Below are positions 47,093-57,146 of a stretch of 64,000 bases of DNA, one piece after another. The notes beneath the pieces were generated by a model. That model did no database searches and was not told the origin of the DNA. It saw only the letters and a list, made by a program, of their open reading frames with translations. The stretch is taken from NCBI GenBank assembly GCA_963717725.1, contig CAVQWS010000003.1, positions 465,483-529,482 on the forward strand, written 5' to 3'. The translations under genes were made by a program, and so were the position numbers. Source of the DNA: AC-32 sp963717725 (GTDB taxonomy: Bacteria > Actinomycetota > Thermoleophilia > Gaiellales > Gaiellaceae). Position 1 is the stretch's first letter. Each line of letters starts with the position of its first letter.

Positions 47093-47794
47093 TTAGTCAC
47101 GAAAGATCCGCGGATCGTTCGTGATCACGCCGTCCACGCCGATCTCGTCCAGCCAGGGCAGCAACGCGGCGTCGTCTACCGTCCAGACGAGCACCGGCGC
47201 GCCGAGCGCGTGACAGCGGGCGACCGCGGCCTCGCTGACCACCTCCCAGTAGAGCACGGCCGCCGTTGCCTTCGAGCGTGCCAGCAACGAGCCGATGTAC
47301 CGCGGCAGCGCGCGCCGCAGGACACGAACGATCGCCCGCGCCGGCGGCTGGAAGACCTGCCGCTTGGTCAGGCCCGTGCGGTCCTGTGGGTAGGTGCGCC
47401 CGAGCCGCACCGCCGGCTCGACCAGGTGCAGGGCGCTCAGGGTCGGGCGGCGGAACGAGCTGACGACCGTCCGCTCCACGAGCCCGTGCCGCCGCAGCGC
47501 CTCGGCCACCGGCCGCTCCGCGCCCTGCGCCTTCAGGTCGAGGTGGACGCCCACGCCGGCAGAGCCCAGCAGCTCCAGCACCTCGTCGAGGGTCGGCAGC
47601 CCGTCTGCCGAGCCGGGCCGGTCGTGCGCGACCACCAGCGTCTCGCCGAGCGCGTGGACGTCGAACTCGACCAGGTCGCAGCCGAGCTCGACCGCGAGCC
47701 CGATCGCCTCGAGCGAGTTCTCGCGAGCGAGCGCGGCCGCGCCGCGATGGCCGATCCGCAGAGGCCGGCCGTCACGCCTCGCGAGCTCGATCAC
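47093..47794 (-). CDS. Glycerophosphodiester phosphodiesterase (GDPD)
   Basis: A 233-residue TIM-barrel phosphodiesterase that splits glycerophosphodiesters to glycerol-3-phosphate. Catalytic residues lie in GHRGAAALARENSLEA (first His), LVEFDVHALG (metal Glu and Asp) and VVAHDR (second His). VLVWTVDD and GVDGVITNDP are the usual C-terminal blocks. No signal peptide is seen, so it is cytoplasmic. The GTG start overlaps the upstream stop (GTGA). Confidence 0.93.
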   Translation of the reverse strand: MIELARRDGRPLRIGHRGAAALARENSLEAIGLAVELGCDLVEFDVHALGETLVVAHDRPGSADGLPTLDEVLELLGSAGVGVHLDLKAQGAERPVAEALRRHGLVERTVVSSFRRPTLSALHLVEPAVRLGRTYPQDRTGLTKRQVFQPPARAIVRVLRRALPRYIGSLLARSKATAAVLYWEVVSEAAVARCHALGAPVLVWTVDDAALLPWLDEIGVDGVITNDPRIFRD

Positions 47795-50436
47795 GTGCGC
47801 TTGAGGACGACGACGGCGCAGTCGTCCGCCAGCTCGCCGCCGAAGGCCCGGCAGTCCTCGACGAGCGCCACGGCCAGCTCCTCGGCGGGCAGCGAGGCGT
47901 GCCTGCCAAGTGAGGCGTCGAGCCGCTCCTCGCCGTACAGCTCGCCCTCGCGCCGAGCCTCGAGCAAGCCGTCCGTGAACAGCACCGCGGCATCCCCCGG
48001 CTCCAACGTCACGTGCTCGGCCTCGTATGCCTGGCTGCCCGCGATCCCGAGCGCGAGCCCACGCAGGCTGAGCGGCTCGACGGCGCCGGCGCGCACGATC
48101 CGGGGCGAGGGATGGCCCGCGCTCGCACAGGCAACCTCGCCCGCGCGGCCGTCGGCGGTCACGTAGAGCATCGTGATGAACTTCCCGTCGCCGATCTCCT
48201 CGAGCACGATTTCGTTCGCTGCGGCGAGGAACTCGGACGGCTCGGAGTGCTCACGCGCGAGCGAGCGGAAGACGAACTTCGCCATCGCCATGTCGGCGGC
48301 AGCGTCGATCCCGTGGCCGGTGACGTCGCCGAGCACCACCGCGAGCCGGCCGTCGGCGAGCTCGAGGAAGTCGTAGACGTCGCCGCCGACGTCCATTCGC
48401 GCCGAGGAGGCGTAGACCGCACCCACGTCCAGCCCGGCGGCGCGCGGACGCTCACGCGGCAGCAGCGAGCGCTGCATCGAGTCGGCGAACTGCTTCTGCT
48501 GCTGGTAAAGGCGCGCGTTGTCGAGCGCCAGCGCGGCCTGGCCGGCGATCGACGAGGCGGCCTCGAGCGTCTCGCCGTCGATTGGCCGGTCGGGGTCGAG
48601 CGAGACCAGCGTCAGCGTCCCGAGGATCTCGGCCTGCGTGGCGAGCGGGATGACCGCCGCGGTCGAGCCCTTCTCCAGAAACGGGACGAGAGGCTCGTGC
48701 GCCGGGCCGAGCGACGCGGCGCTGCGCGGGTCGAGGAGGAGGGCCCGCCCGCTGCGGAAGACGTTCGGCCGTACGGGCGAGAGCGGCTGCGGCAAGGAGA
48801 GGATCGCCTTCAGCGGCTCGGCCAGCCGCTCCTCGCGCACGTGCATCGCCACGGGCTCGAGCAACGCACCGCGTCCGTCGGGCATGCGCAGCGAGGCGGC
48901 GTCCACCTCGAGCGTCTCCACGATCGTGCGCGTGACCGCCTCCAGGGTCAGGTCGAGCGAGAGGCTCTCCGAGAAGACGCGCGAGATCTCGTAGAGCGCC
49001 TGCAGGCGGCGCGACGCCTCACGTTCGGCGTCGAGCGCGACTTTGCGCTCCTCGTCCGCCAGCTTCGTCTCCTCGTGCAGCCGTGCGTTCTGGACGGCGA
49101 CCGCGAGCTGCGCGGCGAGCGAGCGCAGGAGCTGCTCCTCGTTCTCGGTCAGCTCCCGCCCCGCCGCCGGGTAGACGGCGAGCAGGCCGATCAGGTCGTC
49201 GCGCACCCGCAGCGGGACCGCGATCGCAGCCTCGAGGCCGAGCTCCTCGAGCACTTCGAGCACGCCGCTCAGGCGTGGGTCGCTCGCCGCGTACGGGATA
49301 CCGAGCAGCCCGCGACCGCGGGCAGGCCCGAGCAGGAGCTCAAGCAGGCGTTCCGCGACGCGCGCGTGCGGCCCGGTCAGCCCACGCTCGGCAGCGGGCT
49401 CGAGCCGCCCGGGCTCGGAGGTGAGGTAGACCGCGAGCCGCTCGGCGCCGAGCAGGCCGGAGACGTGCTCGATCGCCGTATCGAGCGTGTGGGCGAGCGA
49501 CAGCTGGGCGATCGCCTGGCCGACGATCGTCAGCAGCGCGCGGGTGCGCTCGAGCTCGACCGAGAGCGTCTGCCGCCGTTCGCTGGCGCGCAGCGCGTGG
49601 GCGGCGCGGACGGCGAAGATCCCGAGCCGATCGAGCAGCGGGTCGCTCGGATGCGGCTCGTCGGCGAGCAGCAGCTGCAGGGCGCCCTGCGGCGGCTCGC
49701 CGAGCTGGAGCGTCACGACGGCGCCGCCTTCCTCCAGCGACTCGACCGCGAGCGAGTCCGGCACGTTGCGCGCCCGGCCGACGGCCTCGAGCGCCACCGC
49801 GGCCGGAAGCGCAGTGCCCGAGAGCGCGGCCAGCACCGGCCCCTGCTGCTCGTAGCGCCAGACGACGCAGGCGCTCGCGCCGGTCGCTTCGGCCGCGAGT
49901 GTCGCCACCTGGTCGGCCGCGCGGGCCTCGTCGGAACCGGCCGCCAGCGCGTCCCCGGCGAGACCGAGCAGGTCGGGCGCAGCGGCGTCCAAGCCTCCCC
50001 CGTCGCCGAAGGCCCTCCGGGCGAGCGCGATCTCTTCGGCAGCCGCGAGGGCGAGCGTGCGATCACGCCCGACGAACTCGCCCCGGCGGCGAAGCAGCTC
50101 CAGCGAGCCGACGACCGCGTTGCCCTCGCGAACCGGAAGCTGCAGCACGCCGCTCGCACCGAGCTGCTCGGCCGCACGAAGCAGCGGCGGAGGCAGCCTG
50201 TCGCGCTCCTCGAGCGGCTCTGCCGGGACCGCGCGCGCCGGGACCCGCGAACCTTCGAGCTCGGCCCGCAAAGCCGCGGACTCGGCGTGCACCGCACGGG
50301 CGCCGGCCGCGCCCGAGTCGTCCACGAGCCGCACGACGACCACGTCCGCACCGGTCACCTCGGCGGTTCGCGCCGCGATCGAGCCCAGCGCCTCGTCCAG
50401 GCCTGCAAGCTCACGCGTTTCCCCTGTAACCGCCAT
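47791..50436 (-). CDS. Multi-GAF domain SpoIIE-type PP2C phosphatase
   Basis: An 881-residue cytoplasmic signalling protein. About four GAF-like domains run from 10 to 640 (for example TGADVVVVRLVDDSG, GLLGAERLAVYLTSEPG, VRDDLIGLLAVYP and GTLTLVSLDPDRPIDG). The last ~235 residues are a PP2C/SpoIIE phosphatase: RMDVGGDVYDFLEL and VVLGDVTGHGIDAAADM hold metal-binding aspartates, then VLFTDGLLEAR and ADDCAVVVLK. Such phosphatases usually act on anti-anti-sigma factors. No partner is nearby. It is the first gene of the six-gene minus operon. Confidence 0.92.
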   Translation of the reverse strand: MAVTGETRELAGLDEALGSIAARTAEVTGADVVVVRLVDDSGAAGARAVHAESAALRAELEGSRVPARAVPAEPLEERDRLPPPLLRAAEQLGASGVLQLPVREGNAVVGSLELLRRRGEFVGRDRTLALAAAEEIALARRAFGDGGGLDAAAPDLLGLAGDALAAGSDEARAADQVATLAAEATGASACVVWRYEQQGPVLAALSGTALPAAVALEAVGRARNVPDSLAVESLEEGGAVVTLQLGEPPQGALQLLLADEPHPSDPLLDRLGIFAVRAAHALRASERRQTLSVELERTRALLTIVGQAIAQLSLAHTLDTAIEHVSGLLGAERLAVYLTSEPGRLEPAAERGLTGPHARVAERLLELLLGPARGRGLLGIPYAASDPRLSGVLEVLEELGLEAAIAVPLRVRDDLIGLLAVYPAAGRELTENEEQLLRSLAAQLAVAVQNARLHEETKLADEERKVALDAEREASRRLQALYEISRVFSESLSLDLTLEAVTRTIVETLEVDAASLRMPDGRGALLEPVAMHVREERLAEPLKAILSLPQPLSPVRPNVFRSGRALLLDPRSAASLGPAHEPLVPFLEKGSTAAVIPLATQAEILGTLTLVSLDPDRPIDGETLEAASSIAGQAALALDNARLYQQQKQFADSMQRSLLPRERPRAAGLDVGAVYASSARMDVGGDVYDFLELADGRLAVVLGDVTGHGIDAAADMAMAKFVFRSLAREHSEPSEFLAAANEIVLEEIGDGKFITMLYVTADGRAGEVACASAGHPSPRIVRAGAVEPLSLRGLALGIAGSQAYEAEHVTLEPGDAAVLFTDGLLEARREGELYGEERLDASLGRHASLPAEELAVALVEDCRAFGGELADDCAVVVLKRT

Positions 50437-50465
50437 CGTCCGACCGCATCAAAGCACGGGCCTAC

Positions 50466-50471
50466 TAAACT
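50466..50471 (+). promoter_or_regulatory. TANNNT -10 candidate (TAAACT) before GTG 50478
   Basis: TAAACT ends 6 nt before the GTG of the small membrane protein gene. Confidence 0.55.
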
Positions 50472-50477
50472 CCGCGC

Positions 50478-50705
50478 GTGGCCCTGCCGGAGCGACAGCA
50501 CGTCGACGAGGAGCTGCTCGACCCGACGGCGATCCCCCGGAACTACCGGCGCCAGCGGATCAAGCGCCGCGCCCGCGAGGAGCGGGCCCGCGAGAAGACC
50601 CTCGCGGCCCTGCGTTTTTGGCTCGTACTCCTCGCGGTGCTCTGCGTCAGCGTCGGCCTGGCGGTCGTGATCTGGAACCAGATCGAGCAGCTGTTCGGCC
50701 TGTGA
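50478..50705 (+). CDS. Small single-pass membrane protein
   Basis: A 75-residue protein. The N-terminal 45 residues are highly charged (RRQRIKRRAREERAREK) and should lie in the cytoplasm. One membrane helix follows (FWLVLLAVLCVSVGLAVVIW) and a short outer tail. No family is recognised. It is the first of a two-gene unit with the next membrane protein; TGATG joins the stop and start. Confidence 0.75.
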   Translation: MALPERQHVDEELLDPTAIPRNYRRQRIKRRAREERAREKTLAALRFWLVLLAVLCVSVGLAVVIWNQIEQLFGL

Positions 50706-51196
50706 TGGAGACGCCCGAGTCCTTCCCGCCTGCCGAGCAGGAGCCGTTCGTCGAGATCGACGAGGACGTCTTCGTCCGCCCGGCCGCGACCGGCTTCTGG
50801 GCGCTCGGCGGCCGGCTGGCGTGGGTCGCCGGGCTCGTGCTGACGATCTCGGCCTTCACCGACTGGTACGCCGGCCCGAACACCGCCGGACCGACGCTCG
50901 CGGTGATCGCCTGGCACACGGGCACGCTCGGCAAGCTCGTCTTCGCGATCGGGCTCGTGCTGCTCGGACTGGCCGTGGCGCGCGAGTTCGGCTTCGAGCT
51001 GCCACCCTCGGTGCCCGAGAGCCTCGTCGTGATCGCGCTGGGCTCGCTCTCGACGATCTTCGTCCTGATCCGGCTGATCTCGATCCCGGACTCGATTCCG
51101 CCGCCCGCCGGCCGCGGGATCGGCATCTGGATCAGCCTGCTGGCGAGCCTGGCCGTAATCGTGGCCGGTCTCTTGCGAGCTTCAGAAGAGCTGTAG
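50705..51196 (+). CDS. Four-helix membrane protein of unknown function
   Basis: A 163-residue integral membrane protein. An acidic leader (PPAEQEPFVEIDEDVFV) is followed by four hydrophobic segments around LAWVAGLVLTISAFTDWY, LGKLVFAIGLVLLGLAVA, SLVVIALGSLSTIFVLIRL and ISLLASLAVIVAGLL. The FTDWY turn is common in small actinobacterial membrane proteins of unknown role. It overlaps the end of the convergent PAP2 gene by 65 bp. Confidence 0.75.
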   Translation: METPESFPPAEQEPFVEIDEDVFVRPAATGFWALGGRLAWVAGLVLTISAFTDWYAGPNTAGPTLAVIAWHTGTLGKLVFAIGLVLLGLAVAREFGFELPPSVPESLVVIALGSLSTIFVLIRLISIPDSIPPPAGRGIGIWISLLASLAVIVAGLLRASEEL

Positions 51197-51557
51197 CGAC
51201 CAGCACGCCTAGCGCCGCGCCGCCGAGCACGTCGAGCGGCCAATGCACTCCGACGTAGACGCGCGACCAGGCAACGAGTGCGGCCAGCACGAAGGCCGGC
51301 ACGGCCAGGCGCGGCGACGCCCACGCGATCACCGTCGCGCAGGCGAAGGCGGTCGCCGAGTGGCCCGACGGAAAGGAGCCGGTGTGCGGCGTCGGCACGA
51401 GCGGCCGCGGCACGGGGTAGACGAGCGGCGGGCGCAGGCGGCCGATCCACTGCCGCAGCGCGAGCGAGAGCCCGTCGGCGGCGAGGTCGGCGGCCACCAG
51501 CAGGACCAGGAACCAGGGCCGGCGCCAGAGCAGCGCGAGCACGGCGCCGATGATCAC
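51132..51557 (-). CDS. PAP2-family membrane phosphatase
   Basis: At least 141 residues from GTG 51557. The three phosphatase motifs are complete: RQWIGRLRPP, PSGHSATAF and SRVYVGVHWPLDVLGG. It probably dephosphorylates lipid phosphates such as undecaprenyl pyrophosphate. Homology-like sequence extends about 37 codons upstream (LIWLDHHLQRWVVHHRADW) to the stop of the next gene, but without ATG, GTG or TTG. A CTG at 51668 overlapping that TGA may be the true start. Confidence 0.85.
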   Translation of the reverse strand: MIIGAVLALLWRRPWFLVLLVAADLAADGLSLALRQWIGRLRPPLVYPVPRPLVPTPHTGSFPSGHSATAFACATVIAWASPRLAVPAFVLAALVAWSRVYVGVHWPLDVLGGAALGVLVATALLKLARDRPRLRPGSPAG

Positions 51558-51664
51558 GAACAGCAGCCCCTCGGTCGCGATGCGGGTGAAGTGGACGACG
51601 AGCGGGTTCAGCCAGTCGGCGCGATGGTGGACGACCCAGCGCTGGAGGTGGTGGTCGAGCCAGA

Positions 51665-52249
51665 TCAGGTCGGCAGCAGTTGCTTGGTCTGCGTGATCAG
51701 CTCTTGCGGATCGAACGGCTTGCCGATGAAGCCCTGCGCGCCGCGCTCGGCCGCCTCGTCCGCCGCCGCTTCATCGACCTTGCCGCTGAACATCACGACG
51801 GGGATCGAGCCGACGCCGTGCCGCTCGTGCATCAGCTGCAGCATCTCCCAGCCATCCACCTTCGGCATCATGACGTCGAGCAGGACGAGGTCGGGGCGCA
51901 GCTCGTCGAGCACCTTCATCCCGTCCTCGGCGCTGCCGGCCTCGTGGATGGTGTAGCCCTCCATCTCGAGGTTGACGCGCACGTACTCGCGCAGCCGCTC
52001 GTCGTCGTCGACGATCAGCACGATCGGGCCCGAGCGGGACTCGGGCGCGGAGCGCTGGAGGAAAGCGTCGAGATCGTCACGGCGGTAGCGGCGATGGCGG
52101 CCCGGCGTCTTGAAGGCGCGCACACGGCCGCTGTCGGACCACTTGCGGATCGTGCTCTGGGCAACGCCGAGGTAGCGGGCGGCCTGGCCCAACGTGAGCC
52201 AATCCGTCTCGCCGAGCGGCGGCTGCCTCCCTGGGTTGTCACGGGGCAT
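51665..52249 (-). CDS. HTH (MerR/excisionase type) - receiver fusion protein
   Basis: A 194-residue protein. Residues 16-66 are a helix-turn-helix of the BldC/excisionase kind (LTLGQAARYLGVAQSTIRKW, GRHRRYRRDDLDAFL). Residues 74-194 are a receiver domain: IVLIVDDDERLREYV, acceptor D125 in VLLDVMMPKVDG, lysine in FIGKPFDP. DNA-binding part first and receiver second is the reverse of normal response regulators. No kinase is adjacent. It may be controlled by a distant or hybrid kinase. The downstream PAP2 gene is translationally close. Confidence 0.88.
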   Translation of the reverse strand: MPRDNPGRQPPLGETDWLTLGQAARYLGVAQSTIRKWSDSGRVRAFKTPGRHRRYRRDDLDAFLQRSAPESRSGPIVLIVDDDERLREYVRVNLEMEGYTIHEAGSAEDGMKVLDELRPDLVLLDVMMPKVDGWEMLQLMHERHGVGSIPVVMFSGKVDEAAADEAAERGAQGFIGKPFDPQELITQTKQLLPT

Positions 52250-52297
52250 TTCGGGGCGAATCTACCCAAAGCTCCCGTTTCTGAGACATCCCTCTGC

Positions 52298-52501
52298 TTA
52301 CGGCGTGGTGACGGTCACCGTCGCCGACTCTGGCGGCAGCGTGATCGTCTGGTCGTGCGTGACCGTCGAGGCGGGCGGCGGGTTGTCCTCGAGCGCCTGG
52401 CCGAGCGCGATCCCGATGGCGAAAACGAGCACGAAGATGACCGCCCAGACGACGCGCCGGCGAGTCGAGCTCTTCCTGCGCCGACGCTGATAGGCGTTCA
52501 T
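52298..52501 (-). CDS. Small membrane protein
   Basis: A 67-residue protein with a basic start (NAYQRRRRKSSTRRR), one membrane helix (VVWAVIFVLVFAIGIALGQAL) and a Thr/Pro-rich outer tail (TLPPESATVTVTTP). No family is recognised. Its ATG overlaps the stop of the gene upstream by 4 bp, so they are co-translated. Confidence 0.7.
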   Translation of the reverse strand: MNAYQRRRRKSSTRRRVVWAVIFVLVFAIGIALGQALEDNPPPASTVTHDQTITLPPESATVTVTTP

Positions 52502-52812
52502 GGCTTGTAGTCGAGCGCGCCGCGCGAATAGAGGTGGAAGGCCGAGTCCTGGACGATCGTCGAGCGGGCCGGCCAACCCGGCGCCGGCTCGGCCTCGAGC
52601 AGCGCCTCCTGCACCCAGCGGTCGGCGTCGCCGTAGGCCGAGGCGAGCTCGCGCAGGGTGAAGCTCTGGCCGACGCGTCGCCGGAGCTGGTCGAGCACGA
52701 GGGCAACCTCGGCCAGCAGCCGCTCGTACTGCGCACGGTCCGAGGAGGCCGCCTGCAAGCGGCGGTAGCCCTCCGCCCACTCGCCGCGGGTGCTCTCGAG
52801 CGTCCCCTCCAT
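52498..52812 (-). CDS. Small helical protein of unknown function
   Basis: A 104-residue protein starting MEGTLESTRGEWAEGYRRLQ. It is helical, with a conserved-looking LVLDQLRRRVGQSFTLRELA and DRWVQEALLEAEPAPGW. The FTLRELA...ADRWVQ pattern resembles a small winged or helical domain, but I cannot name it. It lies between DUF501 and the small membrane protein in a minus-strand run. Confidence 0.7.
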   Translation of the reverse strand: MEGTLESTRGEWAEGYRRLQAASSDRAQYERLLAEVALVLDQLRRRVGQSFTLRELASAYGDADRWVQEALLEAEPAPGWPARSTIVQDSAFHLYSRGALDYKP

Positions 52813-52820
52813 TGTCGGCG

Positions 52821-52826
52821 ACTCTA
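52821..52826 (-). promoter_or_regulatory. TANNNT -10 candidate (TAGAGT) before ATG 52812
   Basis: TAGAGT on the minus strand ends 8 nt before the ATG. Its TAG is also the stop of the DUF501 gene, so the match may be incidental. Confidence 0.3.
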
Positions 52827-53279
52827 GTCGGTGCAGCAGCGGGCGGGCCAGAGCGGTTCCACCTCGGCGAGGATCCGCTCGCCGAGCTCGTAGCCGGGCC
52901 GCGCGAGCGCGAAGGCCGCGTGGGCGTGGAGGCACTTGAGCCCCCCGGTACGCGTCTGGCCGCCGATCCCGCCGGGAAGCTCGGGCCGCAGGCGGCGCTG
53001 CTCCTCGTGGCCTTGCTGGAGGCTCTCGGCCAGGGCCGGATCCTCGCGGGCAAGCCGACCGAAGCGCTCCACGCCACCGCCGGCCTCGAGCCGCGCGATC
53101 GTCGTCGCGAGGTGCCGGCAGGTGATCCAGTAGCTCGTCGGGAAGGGCTCGCCAGCCTCGTCGAGCGCCGCCTGCTCGGTCACCGCCGGCCGACCGAAGG
53201 GGCAGCGGACGGCTACCCGGCGGAACGCCCGCGGGGGCCGGCCGAGCTGGCGCTCCACGATCGCGCGGTCATCGTCCAC
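52824..53279 (-). CDS. DUF501-family protein
   Basis: A 151-residue protein of the actinobacterial DUF501 family, which keeps company with ftsB and enolase. The family blocks are VAVRCPFGRPAV, PFPTSYWITCRHLATTIARLE and a C-terminal CLHAHAAFALA. The conserved Cys/His residues suggest a metal site. The role is unknown. The start overlaps the ftsB stop by 11 bp. Confidence 0.9.
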   Translation of the reverse strand: MDDDRAIVERQLGRPPRAFRRVAVRCPFGRPAVTEQAALDEAGEPFPTSYWITCRHLATTIARLEAGGGVERFGRLAREDPALAESLQQGHEEQRRLRPELPGGIGGQTRTGGLKCLHAHAAFALARPGYELGERILAEVEPLWPARCCTD

Positions 53280-53607
53280 CGTTCGCGATCGTAGCCTTGC
53301 TGTGCACCCAGGCCGAAAGGCCTTTGACGATGTAGAGCTTCTCGCCGGGGCGCACGAGCCCGAGCCGCCGGGCCTGCTCGGTCAGCGCTTCGCCGGTGCT
53401 CGACTCCGCCAGCCGGTGCTGGAGCTCGCGCTTCTCGGCCTTGAGCGCCTGCACGTCGGCGGTGCGGCGCGCAAGGTCGTGCTTCGCGTCGAAATAGCTC
53501 TGCAGCGGGCGTGCGTACAGGAGCCCGACGAGCACGATCGCGCCGAGGCCGACCCAGCGCAGCAGGTAGCGCGAGCGAGGCGGCGGCTTGCGGGAACGCT
53601 TGGCCAC
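53269..53607 (-). CDS. ftsB: FtsB/DivIC-like septum formation initiator
   Basis: A 112-residue cell-division protein. A basic cytoplasmic leader (AKRSRKPPPRSRYLLR) precedes one membrane helix (VGLGAIVLVGLLYARPL). A coiled coil follows (LARRTADVQALKAEKRELQHRL), then the LGLVRPGEKLYIV block that marks the family. It acts with FtsL and FtsQ at the septum. It lies downstream of pyruvate kinase and upstream of DUF501, close to the order seen in mycobacteria. Confidence 0.92.
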   Translation of the reverse strand: MAKRSRKPPPRSRYLLRWVGLGAIVLVGLLYARPLQSYFDAKHDLARRTADVQALKAEKRELQHRLAESSTGEALTEQARRLGLVRPGEKLYIVKGLSAWVHSKATIANGGR

Positions 53608-53638
53608 GCGGCGCGATTCGCCGCGGCAGCGCGTGTTC

Positions 53639-55054
<1,416 letters not shown>

Positions 55055-55060
55055 CGTTCC

Positions 55061-55066
55061 AGCGTA
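55061..55066 (-). promoter_or_regulatory. TANNNT -10 candidate (TACGCT) before GTG 55054
   Basis: TACGCT on the minus strand ends 6 nt before the pyruvate kinase start, in the 31-bp gap after enolase. Confidence 0.55.
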
Positions 55067-55085
55067 GCGAGTGCTACGAACGGCG

Positions 55086-56357
55086 CTACGGCTGGAAACG
55101 GGGGAACGCGTTCCAACCTGGATACACGGCGCGGTCGCCCAGCTCCTCCTCGATGCGCAGGAGCTGGTTGAACTTTGCCGTGCGCTCACTGCGCGAGGGC
55201 GCGCCGGTCTTGATCTGTCCGCAGCCGGTGGCGACGGCGAGGTCGGCGATCGTCGTGTCCTCGGTCTCGCCCGAGCGGTGTGACATCACGCAGGCGTAAC
55301 CGGCCTCGCGCGCCATCGTCATCGTGTCGAGCGTCTCGGTGAGCGTTCCGATTTGGTTGACCTTGATCAGGATCGCGTTGCCGATGTTCTCCATGATCCC
55401 GCGCCGCAGGCGCTCGGGGTTGGTGACGAAGATGTCGTCGCCCACGAGCTGCACGCTCGAGCCGGCGACCTCGGTCAACGCGCCCCAGGTCGTCCAGTCG
55501 TCCTCGGCGAGGCCGTCCTCGATCGAGACGATCGGGTAGCGCTCGACGAGCCGCGAGAGGTACTGGACCATCCCGTCGCCGACCTCATCGTTGCCCTCGA
55601 AGCGGTAGTGCCCGTCCTCGTAGAGCTCGGTCGCGGCCGGGTCGAGCGCCATCGCCACGCGATCGCGGTGGCCCGCGCGCTTCGCGGCCTCCAGCACGGC
55701 CTCGATCGCCTCCTCGCTCGAGCCGAGGTCCGGCGCGAAGCCACCCTCGTCGCCGACACCCGTGGAGAAGCCGCGCTCATGCAACAGCGCCTTCAGCGCG
55801 TGGAAGATCTCGCAGCCGACGCGCAACGCCTCGGCGAAGGTGTCCGCGCCCGCCGGCACCAGCATGAACTCCTGCAGGTCAATCGAGTTCTGGGCATGCG
55901 CGCCGCCGTTGATCACGTTCAGCATCGGCACCGGCAGCGTCACCGCCTCCTCGCCGCCCAGATAGCGGAAGAGCGAGAGCTCGGCCTCGGCGGCGGCGGC
56001 CTTCGCGACGGCGAGCGAGACGCCGAGGATCGCGTTCGCGCCGAGCCGGCCCTTGTTCGGCGTGCCGTCGAGCTCGATCAGCGCCTGGTCGAGGCCGCGC
56101 TGCTCGGCGGCGTCGAGCCCGCGCACCGCCTCGGCGATCTCACCGTTGACGTTGCCGACGGCCTTGGTGACGCCCTTGCCGCCCCACTCCTGGCCGCTGT
56201 CGCGCAGCTCGAGCGCCTCGTGCACGCCGGTCGAGGCACCCGAGGGAACGCCCGCGCGGCCGGTCGCGCCCGACTCGAGGGTGACCTCGACCTCGACGGT
56301 CGGATTGCCGCGCGAGTCGAGGATCTGCCGCGCGTACGTGCGCGAGATGCCGGTCAT
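55086..56357 (-). CDS. eno: Enolase
   Basis: Converts 2-phosphoglycerate to phosphoenolpyruvate. 423 residues. The opening is ARQILDSRGNPTVEVEV, with VPSGASTGVHEALELRD as the loop. Metal ligands are in ALDPAATELY, SIEDGLAEDDW and LVGDDIFVTNP. Catalytic lysine is in ILIKVNQIGTLTE, and the signature is SHRSGETEDTTIADLAV. It overlaps mazG by 4 bp (ATGA). Confidence 0.97.
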   Translation of the reverse strand: MTGISRTYARQILDSRGNPTVEVEVTLESGATGRAGVPSGASTGVHEALELRDSGQEWGGKGVTKAVGNVNGEIAEAVRGLDAAEQRGLDQALIELDGTPNKGRLGANAILGVSLAVAKAAAAEAELSLFRYLGGEEAVTLPVPMLNVINGGAHAQNSIDLQEFMLVPAGADTFAEALRVGCEIFHALKALLHERGFSTGVGDEGGFAPDLGSSEEAIEAVLEAAKRAGHRDRVAMALDPAATELYEDGHYRFEGNDEVGDGMVQYLSRLVERYPIVSIEDGLAEDDWTTWGALTEVAGSSVQLVGDDIFVTNPERLRRGIMENIGNAILIKVNQIGTLTETLDTMTMAREAGYACVMSHRSGETEDTTIADLAVATGCGQIKTGAPSRSERTAKFNQLLRIEEELGDRAVYPGWNAFPRFQP

Positions 56358-57142
56358 GTGCCTGCCTCCTTGGCGAGATCGAAGTAGCGGTCCTGCTCGT
56401 CCAGCTCGAGCTCGGTCCAGCGCTTGCCTTCCGCCGCGGCGAGCTGCTCGGCCTGCTCGACGCGCGCGACGAAGCGTTCGCTGGCCGCCCGCAGCGCCAG
56501 CTCGGGGTCGACGTTCAGCCGCCGGGCAACGTTGACCGAGGCGAAGAGCACGTCCCCGAGCTCGGCGAACACGCGCGGGTCGGCCTCCGTCTCGGGCGCC
56601 GGCTCCTCGCCCAGCTCGGCCTTCAGCTCGCGCAGCTCGTCGTCGAGATCGGCGACGGCGCCCTCGAGGTTCGGGTACTCGAAGCCGACCGCCCGCGCGC
56701 GCCGCTGCACCTTGCGCGCGTAGAGCAGCGACGGCAGCGCCTCGGGAACGTCGTGGAAGACGCCCTCGCGCTCCTCCTGCTCGCGCTTGATCCGCTCCCA
56801 GTTCTCGCGCACACGGCCCGGCGTTCGCGCCTCGACCTCGCCGAAGACGTGCGGATGCCGCCGAACGAGCTTCGCGTGGACGTTGCGGGCGACGGCCTCG
56901 AGGTCGCCCTGGCCCTGCTCGTCGAGCAGCAGCGAGAGGAAGTAGACCTGGAAGAGCAGGTCACCAAGCTCGTCGAGCAGCTTCGCCGGGTCGCCTCCGA
57001 TCGCCGCGTCGGCGACCTCGTAGGCCTCCTCGACGGTGTGCGGCACGATCGTGCGCGCCGTCTGCTCGCGGTCCCAGGGGCAGTCGCGGCGCAGGCGCTC
57101 GGTCAGCTCTTGCAGCTCAACCAGCGCGGCGGCGAGCGCCAA
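56354..57142 (-). CDS. mazG: Nucleoside triphosphate pyrophosphohydrolase MazG
   Basis: A 262-residue enzyme with two all-alpha NTP pyrophosphatase modules. The first has the classic LRRDCPWDREQTARTIVPH and EEAYEVADAA...LLDELGDLLFQV (ExxE, ExxD metal sites). The second has DDELRELKAEL and FAELGDVLFASVNVARRL. It removes damaged or surplus NTPs. It lies between ppiC and eno, as in mycobacteria. Confidence 0.95.
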   Translation of the reverse strand: MALAAALVELQELTERLRRDCPWDREQTARTIVPHTVEEAYEVADAAIGGDPAKLLDELGDLLFQVYFLSLLLDEQGQGDLEAVARNVHAKLVRRHPHVFGEVEARTPGRVRENWERIKREQEEREGVFHDVPEALPSLLYARKVQRRARAVGFEYPNLEGAVADLDDELRELKAELGEEPAPETEADPRVFAELGDVLFASVNVARRLNVDPELALRAASERFVARVEQAEQLAAAEGKRWTELELDEQDRYFDLAKEAGT

Positions 57143-57146
57143 CGGG

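Noticed and set aside
48013..50670. 885-codon open frame on the plus strand opposite the GAF-SpoIIE gene
   Set aside because: Shadow frame; the minus strand shows clear GAF and PP2C motifs and the usual third-position G/C bias.
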